Origin: Candidatus Fokinia cryptica
GTDB taxonomy: Bacteria; Pseudomonadota; Alphaproteobacteria; Rickettsiales; Midichloriaceae
DNA: 64,000 nt
NCBI RefSeq assembly: GCF_034359305.1
Contig: NZ_CP110343.1
Span: 511,055 to 575,054 of the forward strand
Direction: 5' to 3'
The number at the start of each line of letters is the position of its first letter. Position 1 is the stretch's first letter. Below, in pieces: positions 54,818 to 64,000 of the stretch. The notes under the pieces were generated by a model. The model saw nothing but the letters and a program-made list of their open reading frames with translations, had not been told where the DNA came from and ran no database searches. The translations under genes were made by a program, and so were the position numbers.

Positions 54818-56287
54818 TTATATGTCACCTTCTTTTAATTTTTTTAATAAAAGCTCATTGATTTTCACTGGATTACCCTTCCCTTTAGATTTTTTCATTA
54901 TTTTCCCTACAAAATATCCCAATAATTTTTCTTCTCCATTTCGATATCTCTCTACTTCATTTTGCTCTTCCTTCAGCACTTCACTTACCATTTGTATAAG
55001 CTCTTCTTCATCAGAAATTTGATTCAAATCCATCACATCTACCACATATGAAGGCTCTTTGCGATAATATGGAGAATTAACATCACATATTTCATTTACT
55101 ATACTTTTAGCTGCACTAAATGAAATTGCCCCCTTTTCTATCATTACACATAAATCTGATAGCATTTTTGGAGCAAGTCCTAATTCTTGTGGTGAAATTT
55201 TATATTTCTCAATTATTCTAAATAATTCACAAGTTACAATATTTGCTACATTTTGCGGAGTACTAACATAACCTAATACCGCTTCGTCAAAATATTTAGC
55301 AATCAAAGGCTCTGAAGCTATTATAGATGCTTCCGCTTCCTTTATTCCTAGCTGCGTAACATACCTCATTAACTTCTCCATAGGAAGCTCAGGAATACTC
55401 TCTTTGATATTTTTTACAACTTCCTCTCCTATATATATAGGCATTAAGTCCGGATCTTTGATATACCTGTAATCTGCTACATCTTCCTTTGAACGTATTG
55501 GTATAGTTACTCCATTAAATAACATTGTCTCGTTTAATATCACCCCTCCATTTTGAATGATATCAATTTGCCTCTTATACTCGTAATCAATTGCATCTAC
55601 TATACTTTTAGTTGAATTCAAGTTTTTTATCTCAACCCTCGTACCGTATTTTTCATCACCCTTTTTTCTCACAGAAATATTAACATCGCATCGCATATCA
55701 CCATTCTCCATATTTCCATTACAAACTCCTATACATATTAGAATTGCCCTGAGATTCTTAAAGCATTCTACAGCTTCTTTTTTTGACCTTATATCAGGTT
55801 TTGTGACAATTTCTATAAGAGCAGTCCCACATCTATTAAAATCTACATATGTAATACCATCTCCATGTACGCATTTAGCGGCATCCTGCTCAATATGCAA
55901 CTCATTCATTCCAATAAACTTCTTGATACCATCTACAATAATAGGTATTCTGCCCTCTGTAACTATCTGCGTAGATTGAGTGATCTGATACCCTTGTGGT
56001 AAATCAGGATAAAAGTAATGCTTTCTATCCCATGAAGAAACAGCACTAATCTTTCCTTCAAGTGCAAGTCCAGCCTTTATAGCTTGCTCAATACAACTAA
56101 AATTTGGTATCGGCAATACACCAGGAAGAGCTATGTCATGCAAACTAGTATTGCTATTCGGCACAGCATTAGTATTACTTTCAGATGCAGAAATAGAATT
56201 AGAAAAAAGTTTCCACTTTGATACAAGCTGTGCATGCACTTCAAGACCTATTACTAATTCCCAGTCAATATACTTAGCCTCTATCAT
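54818..56287 (-). CDS. gatB: Asp/Glu-tRNA amidotransferase subunit B
   Basis: With GatA and GatC it converts Glu-tRNA-Gln to Gln-tRNA-Gln, needed in bacteria without GlnRS. The frame opens at 56356, but the ATG at 56287 gives MIEAKYIDWELVIGLEVHAQ and 489 residues, and leaves 68 nt for promoters between it and the divergent fabZ. The N-terminal kinase-like amidotransferase domain shows the characteristic DWELVIGLEVHAQL, SWDRKHYFYPDLPQGYQITQ, VDFNRCGTALIEIVT and MRCDVNIS segments; the C-terminal YqeY-like tail ends GNPVKINELLLKKLKEG. gatC and gatA are not adjacent. Confidence 0.96.
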   Translation of the reverse strand: MIEAKYIDWELVIGLEVHAQLVSKWKLFSNSISASESNTNAVPNSNTSLHDIALPGVLPIPNFSCIEQAIKAGLALEGKISAVSSWDRKHYFYPDLPQGYQITQSTQIVTEGRIPIIVDGIKKFIGMNELHIEQDAAKCVHGDGITYVDFNRCGTALIEIVTKPDIRSKKEAVECFKNLRAILICIGVCNGNMENGDMRCDVNISVRKKGDEKYGTRVEIKNLNSTKSIVDAIDYEYKRQIDIIQNGGVILNETMLFNGVTIPIRSKEDVADYRYIKDPDLMPIYIGEEVVKNIKESIPELPMEKLMRYVTQLGIKEAEASIIASEPLIAKYFDEAVLGYVSTPQNVANIVTCELFRIIEKYKISPQELGLAPKMLSDLCVMIEKGAISFSAAKSIVNEICDVNSPYYRKEPSYVVDVMDLNQISDEEELIQMVSEVLKEEQNEVERYRNGEEKLLGYFVGKIMKKSKGKGNPVKINELLLKKLKEGDI

Positions 56288-56355
56288 CTTTACAAAAATT
56301 CTACGTTTCATATATAAGTAAAGAGTAGTGTTAAGTATAAATTCTCTAAAAATCA

Positions 56356-56787
56356 ATGATTTACGATATAAATTGGATCAAAAGCAAGCTACCTCACAGG
56401 CATCCTTTTCTATTAGTAGATAGAATTTTAGAGATTTCTGATAGTAGTATAAGGGGGATTAAAAATTTCACTATTAACGAACATTTTTTCTCTGGACACT
56501 TTCCTGAAAAACCAATAGTACCAGGAGTTCTCCTAATAGAAGCAATGGCACAAGTCGCTGGAATAGCAATATCACATAAAAGCAACAATACAGAAAATCT
56601 TGGATTTTTAGTAAGTATAGAAAATGCCGTATTCAAACAAATGGTCATACCTGGCGACTCAGTAGCATTAGAAGCTATAATTAATAAATCTAGAGGAAAT
56701 TTCTGGAAATTTGACTGCTCAGCAAAAGTAAATGATAGTATAGCTGCTTCTGCTACAATAGCTCTCATGATGCATAAAACAGTATGA
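56356..56787 (+). CDS. fabZ: 3-hydroxyacyl-ACP dehydratase
   Basis: Removes water from 3-hydroxyacyl-ACP in fatty-acid synthesis. The hot-dog fold active site is clear: LPHRHPFLLVDRIL (about residues 11-24) and HFPEKPIVPGVLLIEAMAQ (about 48-66) with the catalytic His and Glu. 143 residues. It usually sits in an lpxD-fabZ-lpxA cluster; here it stands between divergent gatB and convergent ubiE (2-nt gap), so no lipid A genes accompany it. Confidence 0.96.
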   Translation: MIYDINWIKSKLPHRHPFLLVDRILEISDSSIRGIKNFTINEHFFSGHFPEKPIVPGVLLIEAMAQVAGIAISHKSNNTENLGFLVSIENAVFKQMVIPGDSVALEAIINKSRGNFWKFDCSAKVNDSIAASATIALMMHKTV

Positions 56788-56789
56788 CA

Positions 56790-57494
56790 TCAGGGTTTTG
56801 TACAACTATATATCGCACACACATTATTCATCACGTTGCATTTGATATTGCACCCACCAAATTTCGCTAACATGTCTAATATCCATTCTCTAGATACGAA
56901 TCCCATTATACTATTCGAAAGATAGTGGTAAGCATCATAATTATTTGCAAATATTTTACCTAATACTGGTATTATATAGCGCAAATAATGCTCATGTGCG
57001 GTCATCAAAACAGAATGTTTTTCATATCGTGGATTGAGAAAATCCATAAAAAGAATCTTCCCTCCTCCCTTCACTACTTTGAAAGAATTGGATATTGTAT
57101 CCATATAACTACTACTATTTCTTAGACCAAATGCATTCGAATAAAAATCAAACTGCTCGCTTACATTTAAATCAACGGAATCTCCTAATTCCCATTTTAT
57201 ACTGTCTAATAAAAACAACTCACCAGAATCTAACACGTCCATCAAACCTCTCTTGAGCATATCTTGATTATTATCAACTACTAATACTTTTTCTCCACCT
57301 TTTTTAATAAATCTTTTAGCTATATCACCAGTTCCCCCAGCAACATCAATAAGAATTTTAGCCTCTACATCACCAAAGCATTCCATAAACTTTCTACGCC
57401 ACAACCTATGAATACCAAATGACATGATGTCATTCATAATGCGATACTTTTCATTGACATCGCTGAAGACTTTTTTTACGAAACTATCTTTCAC
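56790..57494 (-). CDS. ubiE: ubiquinone/menaquinone C-methyltransferase
   Basis: AdoMet-dependent C-methylation step of ubiquinone synthesis. Family motifs are KVFSDVNEKYRIMNDIMSFG, LIDVAGGTGDIAKRFI (AdoMet-binding), VVDNNQDMLKRG, NAFGLRNSSSYMDTI and KGGGKILFMDFLNP. 234 residues. It is convergent with fabZ with only 2 nt between stops, and divergent from the CDF transporter gene. Confidence 0.94.
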   Translation of the reverse strand: MKDSFVKKVFSDVNEKYRIMNDIMSFGIHRLWRRKFMECFGDVEAKILIDVAGGTGDIAKRFIKKGGEKVLVVDNNQDMLKRGLMDVLDSGELFLLDSIKWELGDSVDLNVSEQFDFYSNAFGLRNSSSYMDTISNSFKVVKGGGKILFMDFLNPRYEKHSVLMTAHEHYLRYIIPVLGKIFANNYDAYHYLSNSIMGFVSREWILDMLAKFGGCNIKCNVMNNVCAIYSCTKP

Positions 57495-57642
57495 TTTAAT
57501 AAATAATCCATTATTAATAAGTAGTTAAAAAATACTAAATACTGTGATAAAAATCATTGCAGTTTAGCATATTTGGATGTGCAATTTTTGCAAATGTATT
57601 TTTTTTTGCTACGATGTAATAGCATGCAGCTCACCGTATACG

Positions 57643-58545
57643 ATGATACTAAATTTAGATGCTAAAAACTCTCTGCTGATTTCTGCTATAATAGTAGGAA
57701 CATTCATGATATGCGAGTTTATTGCAAGTTCAATATCTGGCTCATTGATGCTACTTGCAGATGCAACACATATGCTGACGGATTTATGCTCTCTTCTAAT
57801 ATCACTCATTTCAGAGAAAATATCATTAAGATCGGCAGATCAATACAGAACGTTTGGATATAGCAGAATCAAAGTAATAGCAGCTTTCGCAAATGGAATT
57901 ATCCTCATATGCTTAGCCGTTGCTATAATAAAAGAAGCAATATACGAAGTTATTATGCAGAGAAATGTCGCACACCTCGACATTTCACTCATGATCATCA
58001 CATCAACTATAGGATTATTAGTAAACTGTTTAATATTTTTTATTCTTAAAAGAGCAAGCTCTTTTAATTTAAATATAAAGGGAGCACTTTTTCATGTATT
58101 AGGTGACTTACTTTCTTCAACAGCAGCTATTATAGGAGGAGTACTTATTTATTATACAAAAAATACTATTTTTGATGCTGTAATTTCTATTATATTGTCC
58201 ATTAATATAACAATGATGACTATAGGCTTACTAAAAGAATCACTTCACATACTGCTTGAAGGAAGGCCGCAACATGTCAAAGATGAATGTGTCACTAACT
58301 CACTAATAGAACATTTTCAGTTGGTTGATGTGCACCATTTACATATGTGGATGTTAAATGAGAATTATGTAATGTGTACAATGCATATTGTATTACCATC
58401 CTCCGCTCAAATAACTTTCCTAGAAAAGAAGCAAGATATAATAATAGAAGTAAAAGCATTTCTTCTAAAACATCATAAGATACAACATGCAACTATTGAA
58501 TTAGAATTGCAAAATGAAAAGTGTTCAGACACCAATATTAGCTAA
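57643..58545 (+). CDS. cation diffusion facilitator (zinc-type) efflux protein
   Basis: CDF family metal/H+ antiporter. The frame opens at 57577, but the ATG at 57643 (MILNLDAKNSLLISAIIVGT) gives 300 residues starting right before TM1. The metal-site residues are in LADATHMLTDLCSLLISL (about 36-53) and HVLGDLLSSTAAIIGGVLI (about 151-169), the HxxxD pair typical of Zn2+ transporters. A cytoplasmic C-terminal domain (about 205-300) contains HHLHMWML. It leads into murB 15 nt later, so the two are likely cotranscribed. Confidence 0.9.
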   Translation: MILNLDAKNSLLISAIIVGTFMICEFIASSISGSLMLLADATHMLTDLCSLLISLISEKISLRSADQYRTFGYSRIKVIAAFANGIILICLAVAIIKEAIYEVIMQRNVAHLDISLMIITSTIGLLVNCLIFFILKRASSFNLNIKGALFHVLGDLLSSTAAIIGGVLIYYTKNTIFDAVISIILSINITMMTIGLLKESLHILLEGRPQHVKDECVTNSLIEHFQLVDVHHLHMWMLNENYVMCTMHIVLPSSAQITFLEKKQDIIIEVKAFLLKHHKIQHATIELELQNEKCSDTNIS

Positions 58546-58560
58546 CATAATATAGAAAAG

Positions 58561-59442
58561 ATGTACAATCTGCCAAACGTAAGAGGGGAATACAAGTTTG
58601 ATTTCGATTGCAGTAAAATATCATGGCTTCGAGTTGGTGGACGTGCAGATGTGCTATTTTCTCCACACGACGAAGATGATTTAAAGTATTTTCTTCGGCA
58701 AATAGATAGCCAAATACCTATTACAATTATAGGTTTAGCGTCCAATATCCTAATAAGAGATAAAGGAATTAGAGGGGTAACAATAAGACTTGGAAAAGGA
58801 TTTAGAGAGATGAAAATTACAGATGATGGGGTAATTGCTGGATCTGCAGTATCAGGTCTCCAACTAGCAAACTTTGGGTTAGAAAATTCTATAGCAAATT
58901 TCGAATTTTTTTCAGGTATACCTGGCACCATTGGAGGAATGCTTACTATGAATGCTGGGGCATTTGGAAATGACATTTCGAAAATATTAAAATCAGCAAT
59001 ATGTATTAATTTAAAGGGAGAGGAAGAAATGATAGATGTAAAAAAATTCGGATATAGTTATAGAAGTAACTCTTTAAAAGAGAAGTACATCTTTACCAAA
59101 GCATTGTTTCGCCATGAAAGCGGTGTACACACAGAGATTGCAGATAAAATCCAAGAAATCAGCAATATAAGAAAAGCTACGCAACCAAGTGCGAGGACTG
59201 CTGGTTCTACATTTAAAAATCCTACAAACCATAAAGCATGGTTTTTAATTCAAAAGGCATGCGAAACACAAATGAGAGTCGGTAATGCATATTTCTCTAC
59301 TTTGCACTCAAATTTTATTGTAACAGAAGATGGAGCCACTGCAACAGACGTGGAAAATCTGATATTATTAGCGAAAAACATGGTAAAGAGTAAATTTAAT
59401 ATTTATCTAGAAGAAGAAATAATTATATTAGGTGAAAAATAA
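58561..59442 (+). CDS. murB: UDP-N-acetylenolpyruvoylglucosamine reductase
   Basis: FAD enzyme making UDP-MurNAc for peptidoglycan. N-terminal SWLRVGGRADVLF and GLASNILIRDKGIRGVTIRL (FAD binding), then FFSGIPGTIGGMLTMNAGAFGN, YSYRSNS, AGSTFKNP with the catalytic Ser, and a terminal EEEIIILGE with the catalytic Glu. 293 residues, complete. It implies peptidoglycan synthesis is at least partly retained. murC or ddl, common neighbours, are absent. Confidence 0.95.
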   Translation: MYNLPNVRGEYKFDFDCSKISWLRVGGRADVLFSPHDEDDLKYFLRQIDSQIPITIIGLASNILIRDKGIRGVTIRLGKGFREMKITDDGVIAGSAVSGLQLANFGLENSIANFEFFSGIPGTIGGMLTMNAGAFGNDISKILKSAICINLKGEEEMIDVKKFGYSYRSNSLKEKYIFTKALFRHESGVHTEIADKIQEISNIRKATQPSARTAGSTFKNPTNHKAWFLIQKACETQMRVGNAYFSTLHSNFIVTEDGATATDVENLILLAKNMVKSKFNIYLEEEIIILGEK

Positions 59443-59505
59443 TCATCAGCTTGTGATAAGAGCACTCTTGCATTATTATTTTTGTAAATACGCTATTACG
59501 ACAAC

Positions 59506-61281
59506 ATGCATATAACTTCCTCTCGCTCGCTTCTCGGCATCTCGTTTTTTATTGCACTAGTACTATCAGCATTCTTAACCCCCTCTCATACTAATGCATC
59601 AACAAAAAACGATATTGATGTATCATTTGAAAAGAAAAATGATTATATAGAACTTTCTTTCAATTCAAATTTACCACTTATTGAGCTATTTTCTCATAAT
59701 AAAAGTGGTATTGGGAAAAATTTTGAAATCACTTTAAATAAAGAAAAAAGCTATAATGTAGATGCAATAGAAGTAATATGGCCTACCCCTCAGGGTTCAA
59801 CAAAACATATAGATGGTACAGCAATACCGTACTCATATTATAAACTCCCAGTACAAATAAAAATAAAAGTTAATAAACTTAATTATTCAATATACGAATA
59901 TGACGCTATTCTTGAATTACGATACTCATTCTGCGCAAATGACATATGTAAAATAGAAAGACGTGCGATCACTATAGAACATCGAAGAAATAGTGATTTA
60001 ATCACAATAATTTTTATATGCATTGGGGCTTTTATAAGTGGATTCCTACTCAACGGCATGCCATGCGTATTACCTGTTATATCAATCAAAATATCATCTC
60101 TTTTTAAGTATTCATCATACAGCAAAAGAGTATTAATACTTCACATTATAGCAATATCATGTGGGGTATTAATGGTATTCGCTAGTATCGGAATTATTAC
60201 TATATTTCTAAAGTACTGCGGACTATCTTTTGGGTGGGGAATGCACTTCCAGTCTCCAATATTTGTTACATTTTTAGCATTAGTAATGATGTACTTTGCT
60301 AATCAATCTCTTAATAAGAACAGCTATATTATGATTCCGCCATTTATCAATAATATAATCAATAAATTCTCTATCTTAAAAAATGAATACTTCTTAAGCT
60401 TTTCATTCGGGTTAAGTACTACATTACTGGCAATTCCCTGTGCAGGTCCATTCTTAGCGCCAGCTATAGCATTTTCTATGAGTCAAGGATATATTTTTAT
60501 AATAGCGATACATATAATTGCTGGACTAGGAGTCGCTTCTCCATATATTGTACTGTTATGCTTTTCGAGACTTATAAAATTTATACCTAGGAGTAGTATT
60601 ATTTCAGAAGGTATAATCTTATTTTTAATACTCCCCATTATCGTCACCTATTGCTGGCTGTTGTATATATTAGCTCAGCAAATGAAATACATACCATATT
60701 CAATTGCAATGAGTTTGATATTGTTACTTCAAATATCATTTACTAGAAAATCAATATACAAAATAGCTAGAATGGTAAAAATTAAGTATACACAATATAG
60801 GGAATATGAAAAATATAAGATACTGTACTATGCCTTTTGGGTAATGTTACCTACATCACGGGGATGGATTCATATTATGCACTCAATAATGAAAGGTATA
60901 ATGCTTGCATTACCTTTCACCTACATCATGTATCATACTTTTCACGATAATATAACAGTAAGTATCAGTAGAAATAGCATAGAATTTCAAATACAAGAAA
61001 AACAAAAACACTATCAATTAGTACTCGTAAATATTACTGCAGATTGGTGTATTACGTGCAAAGTCAATAAGATAGCATTAAATAAATTTATGAATAATCA
61101 TAACGATATTATAGGATTAATAGAATTAGATTACACAAATCAATCAGATGAAATTTCACGATACATAATGGAACACAACAGTAATGGCATACCTTTTACC
61201 ATATTGTATAGAAAAAATGGAACTAAAATGATATTACCCACTATATTGACAAATGAAATTTTATCAAAGATATTAGGTTGA
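59506..61281 (+). CDS. dsbD: thiol:disulfide interchange protein DsbD family
   Basis: Carries electrons from cytoplasmic thioredoxin to periplasmic partners. All three cysteine pairs are visible in 591 residues: CANDIC in the N-terminal periplasmic domain (about 147-152), MPCVLP and IPCAGP in the membrane domain (about 187 and 310), and WCITC in the C-terminal thioredoxin domain (about 512-516). A signal peptide occupies about residues 8-31, and about eight membrane segments lie in 165-480. The linker before the thioredoxin domain is longer than usual and basic (about 410-450). It follows murB by 63 nt. Confidence 0.92.
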   Translation: MHITSSRSLLGISFFIALVLSAFLTPSHTNASTKNDIDVSFEKKNDYIELSFNSNLPLIELFSHNKSGIGKNFEITLNKEKSYNVDAIEVIWPTPQGSTKHIDGTAIPYSYYKLPVQIKIKVNKLNYSIYEYDAILELRYSFCANDICKIERRAITIEHRRNSDLITIIFICIGAFISGFLLNGMPCVLPVISIKISSLFKYSSYSKRVLILHIIAISCGVLMVFASIGIITIFLKYCGLSFGWGMHFQSPIFVTFLALVMMYFANQSLNKNSYIMIPPFINNIINKFSILKNEYFLSFSFGLSTTLLAIPCAGPFLAPAIAFSMSQGYIFIIAIHIIAGLGVASPYIVLLCFSRLIKFIPRSSIISEGIILFLILPIIVTYCWLLYILAQQMKYIPYSIAMSLILLLQISFTRKSIYKIARMVKIKYTQYREYEKYKILYYAFWVMLPTSRGWIHIMHSIMKGIMLALPFTYIMYHTFHDNITVSISRNSIEFQIQEKQKHYQLVLVNITADWCITCKVNKIALNKFMNNHNDIIGLIELDYTNQSDEISRYIMEHNSNGIPFTILYRKNGTKMILPTILTNEILSKILG

Positions 61282-61346
61282 GAAAAATTGATTTTTTATA
61301 AAAAATTACCTATAATTTATAAAGAAGAGGTTAAAAAAAATAGAAA

Positions 61347-64000
61347 ATGCAAAAAAATGGACAAGATAGTGATTTTAAAAACGCTCTATCAGAAGCTTTA
61401 AAAAATAAGAATGGATATATAGATGTACAACAACTGAAAGATGCAATTAACACATATAATAAAGATGATAAGCAAATACCACTAGATATAGAAGATAAAG
61501 AACATCTGAGAAAAGTCGTGGAATTTTTTAACTCTCAAGGTGAAGATGATTATATAAAAGTAAGTGATATCAAAAATATACTCGAATTCGGCCATGAAAG
61601 TAATGATGACCACGCTATAATCACTAATGATATGCTACAAAAAGTAATGCATATGATTGAGGAAAATAATAATTTGCAACCGACAATAGAAGAGTTACGC
61701 AACAAGAATCAAGAGCTTTTTGAAAAGATCGACTCCTTAGAAGAAGAAAAGACGAGAGCTGATCAGCAAATATTACAAACAGACGAAGCACTACAAATAG
61801 TAAGTAAAAAGCTAAAAGATGCAGAACAAAAGCTAAGCATCAACAATGATCAACTACTACAACTACAAAGCTCATATAAAGAAAAAGAAAATAAGTATAA
61901 TACTGATATAGATAGAGCAAATGATGAGCTGAAGAGAAAAAAATTAGAAATTGAGCAAATGCAAAAAGAATTACTAGTGAACGGTACTTTACTTGAAGAA
62001 ACAAAGCAAGCTCTAGAAAATAGCAAAAGCCATAATACACGAATAGCTAAAGACATAAAGAATAATGTACAATCTCAAGAAGAAAATACAACTCTACAAC
62101 AAGAAAATACAAGGTTACAACAAGAAATCGATAGATTACATAATACAATTTCTGGTAACGAAACTACAATAATTGAACTAAAGAGAGAGATTGCACAAAA
62201 CAACGAAGCTAAACAATTTGATAATGAAAGTTCACTTCATAGCAGTATAACAAAAAAAGATTTAGAAAAATCGACACATCAACCGGAACGTAATAGTGAA
62301 CTTTACTTGCATAGTACTTTATTACAACAACAAATTGCTGAATTAGAATTAAAAAATTCTCAATTAAATAGTAAGTTGCAACAGGAAATATCGCTCAATA
62401 GCGAATTCAGAAAAGCTCAGAACGAACACAACGAAGAACTCAAACAAGTTCAGGATAAACTGATACAAAATGAGAAAGAACTCAAAGAAGCTCAGAACAA
62501 ACACAATGAACTTCAGGGCAAATTCAATGAAGCTCAGGATAAACTGACACAAAATCAGAGCGAACTACAAAAGACTCAGCAAGAACTCAAAGAAGCTAAG
62601 GATAAACACAATGAAGAACTCAAACAACTTCAGGGCAAACACAATGAAGAACTCAAACAAGCTCAGGACAAACACAATGAAGAATTCAAACAACTTCAGG
62701 GCAAACACAATGAAGAACTCAAACAAGCTCAGGACAAACACAATGCACTTCAGGGCAAATTCAATGAAGCTCAGGATAAACTGACACAAAATGAGAGCGA
62801 ACTACAAAAAACTCAGCAAGAACTCTCACAAAACAAAGAAGAGCTTCAAAAGACTCAGCAAGAATTCCAAGAAGCTAAGGATAAACACAATGAAGAACTC
62901 AAAGAAGCTCAGAACAAACATAATGAAGAACTCAAACAAGTTCAGGGCAAATTCCAAGAAGTTCAGGATAAACTGACACAAAATGAGAGCGAACTACAAA
63001 AAACTCAGCAAGAACTCTCACAAAACAAAGAAGAGCTTCAAAAGACTCAGCAAGAATTCCAAGAAGCTAAGGATAAACACAATGAAGAACTCAAAGAAGC
63101 TCAGAACAAACATAATGAAGAACTCAAACAAGTTCAGGACAAACATAATGAAGAACTCAAACAAGTTCAGGGCAAATTCCAAGAAGTTCAGGATAAACTG
63201 ACACAAAATCAGAGCGAACTACAAAAGACTCAGCAAGAACTCAAAGAAGCTAAGGATAAACATAATGAAGAACTCAAACAAGTTCAGGGCAAATTCCAAG
63301 AAGTTCAGGATAAACTGACACAAAATCAGAGCGAACTACAAAAGACTCAGCAAGAACTCAAAGAAGCTAAGGATAAACACAATGAAGAACTCAAACAACT
63401 TCAGGGCAAATTCAATGAAGCTCAGGATAAACTGACACAAAATCAGAGCGAACTACAAAAAACTCAGCAAGAACTCTCACAAAACAAAGAAGAGCTTCAA
63501 AAGACTCAGCAAGAATTCAAAGAAGCTCAGGATAAACACAATGAAGAAGTCAAACAACTTCAGGGCAAATTCAATGAAGCTCAGGATAAACTGACACAAA
63601 ATCAGAGCGAACTACAAAAGACTCAGCAAGAACTCAAAGAAGCTCAGGATAAACACAATGAAGAAGTCAAACAACTTCAGGGCAAATTCAATGAAGCTCA
63701 GGATAAACTGACACAAAATGAGAGCGAACTACAAAAAACTCAGCAAGAACTCTCACAAAACAAAGAAGAGCTTCAAAAGACTCAGCAAGAATTCAAAGAA
63801 GCTCAGGATAAACACAATGAAGAACTCAAAGAAGCTCAGAACAAACATAATGAAGAACTCAAACAAGTTCAGGACAAACACAATGAAGAACTCAAACAAG
63901 TTCAGGATAAACACGATAAAGAACTCCAAGAAGCTCAGAACAAACACAATGAAGAACTCAAACAAGTTCAGGATAAACACGATAAAGAACTCCAAGAAGC
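61347..64000 (+). CDS. giant coiled-coil repeat protein (runs off the window)
   Basis: An open frame from the ATG at 61347 to the last base, at least 884 codons with no stop seen. Residues 1-95 are non-repetitive and contain NGYIDVQQLKDAINTYN and DDYIKVSDIKNILEF, which look like a degenerate EF-hand pair. From about 105 to 350 it is irregular coiled coil (EENTTLQQENTRLQQEIDRL and similar). From about 352 (62400) it consists of near-identical repeats: an 11-residue unit (QDKHNEELKQA type) and a longer block with LTQNQSELQKTQQEL that recurs eight times (62544, 62781, 62973, 63195, 63315, 63432, 63591, 63708), all spacings multiples of three. There is no membrane span or signal peptide in the visible part. 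It lies 65 nt after dsbD. Function unknown. Confidence 0.88.
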   Translation, partial: MQKNGQDSDFKNALSEALKNKNGYIDVQQLKDAINTYNKDDKQIPLDIEDKEHLRKVVEFFNSQGEDDYIKVSDIKNILEFGHESNDDHAIITNDMLQKVMHMIEENNNLQPTIEELRNKNQELFEKIDSLEEEKTRADQQILQTDEALQIVSKKLKDAEQKLSINNDQLLQLQSSYKEKENKYNTDIDRANDELKRKKLEIEQMQKELLVNGTLLEETKQALENSKSHNTRIAKDIKNNVQSQEENTTLQQENTRLQQEIDRLHNTISGNETTIIELKREIAQNNEAKQFDNESSLHSSITKKDLEKSTHQPERNSELYLHSTLLQQQIAELELKNSQLNSKLQQEISLNSEFRKAQNEHNEELKQVQDKLIQNEKELKEAQNKHNELQGKFNEAQDKLTQNQSELQKTQQELKEAKDKHNEELKQLQGKHNEELKQAQDKHNEEFKQLQGKHNEELKQAQDKHNALQGKFNEAQDKLTQNESELQKTQQELSQNKEELQKTQQEFQEAKDKHNEELKEAQNKHNEELKQVQGKFQEVQDKLTQNESELQKTQQELSQNKEELQKTQQEFQEAKDKHNEELKEAQNKHNEELKQVQDKHNEELKQVQGKFQEVQDKLTQNQSELQKTQQELKEAKDKHNEELKQVQGKFQEVQDKLTQNQSELQKTQQELKEAKDKHNEELKQLQGKFNEAQDKLTQNQSELQKTQQELSQNKEELQKTQQEFKEAQDKHNEEVKQLQGKFNEAQDKLTQNQSELQKTQQELKEAQDKHNEEVKQLQGKFNEAQDKLTQNESELQKTQQELSQNKEELQKTQQEFKEAQDKHNEELKEAQNKHNEELKQVQDKHNEELKQVQDKHDKELQEAQNKHNEELKQVQDKHDKELQE
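62400..64000 (+). repeat. in-frame DNA repeat array encoding hendecad coiled coil
   Basis: 1.6 kb of nested repeats inside the giant coiled-coil gene. Copies of the longer block differ by only a few bases, for example CAG/GAG and AAG/CAG swaps, and their spacings (237, 192, 222, 120, 117, 159, 117 nt) vary only by whole codons. The shortest spacing, 117 nt, encodes 39 residues. The near-identity at DNA level makes slippage or recombination between copies likely, so array length probably varies between strains. Confidence 0.93.

Noticed and set aside
61840..62056. Minus-strand hydrophobic 66-68-residue frames
   Set aside because: Antisense of the coiled-coil gene's non-repeat part; no independent signal.
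62791..63201. Plus-strand Lys/Ser/Asn-rich frames starting MRANYKKLSKNS
   Set aside because: A shifted frame of the same repeat array inside the long coiled-coil gene; the identical start in two places shows it is repeat-driven.
62364..63995. Minus-strand frames rich in FFEF/FIVFVL repeats that look like membrane proteins
   Set aside because: They are the antisense of the charged coiled-coil repeats: GAA/CTC/AAA codons read backwards give Phe, Glu, Leu and Val. They exist only because the repeat has no stops on the other strand.

Overview
This window is AT-rich and gene-dense. It reads as chromosome from a reduced alphaproteobacterium of the order Rickettsiales, most likely an intracellular symbiont; Midichloriaceae is possible, but that family-level guess is inference. 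The reasons are the very low GC, ribosomal operons broken into pieces, GatB with GltX for indirect Gln-tRNA charging, gluconeogenic class II FBPase (GlpX), ubiquinone genes (ubiA, ubiE), a PDH E2, a MurB peptidoglycan gene, and large lineage-specific coiled-coil or membrane proteins among ordinary housekeeping genes. No insertion sequence, CRISPR array, rRNA or clear prophage is seen.

Layout. 0-8 kb: rplL, an arm-less HU-like protein, an orphan membrane protein, zinc-ribbon protein + gltX beside a divergent tRNA-Glu, fabH, an eroded lumazine-synthase-like protein, miaA, and a translation cluster rplW / tRNA-Arg / infA. 8-11.6 kb: yidC-nth and an orphan Dam-type methylase. 11.6-17.8 kb: one 2066-residue pentapeptide-repeat / coiled-coil / membrane protein. 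17.8-36.6 kb: housekeeping genes (suhB-like, holC, folB, ftsY, MazG-like, rpsB, infB, glyQ, trmD, pdhC, peroxiredoxin, dnaN, dprA, ubiA, rplC, rplD), interrupted by a protein that looks like a full-length but motif-dead ManC. 37-40.7 kb: an accessory island of two orphan proteins followed by four perfect 78-bp tandem repeats. 40.6-61.3 kb: rplM-rpsI, recA-glpX, a DUF3857/transglutaminase protein, an ABC substrate-binding protein, rpsD with a duplicated 3' end, a symporter, tRNA-Thr, a BI-1 protein, pgsA, ackA-acpS, gatB, fabZ, ubiE, a CDF transporter, murB and dsbD. 61.3 kb to the end: the start of a very long repeat coiled-coil protein that runs off the window.

How it works together. The conserved genes support translation (eight ribosomal proteins, three tRNAs, IF-1, IF-2, tRNA modification and charging), replication and repair (DnaN, HolC, RecA, Nth, DprA), membrane biogenesis (FabH, FabZ, AcpS, PgsA, YidC, FtsY), respiration and cell wall. 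The less ordinary parts are the two giant repeat proteins, the 37-40 kb orphan pair, and two proteins (about 5.7 kb and 28 kb) that seem to keep an enzyme fold while losing its catalytic motifs. These are the best candidates for undescribed biology, possibly host interaction or cell-surface or cell-envelope structure, but nothing in the sequence proves a function for them.
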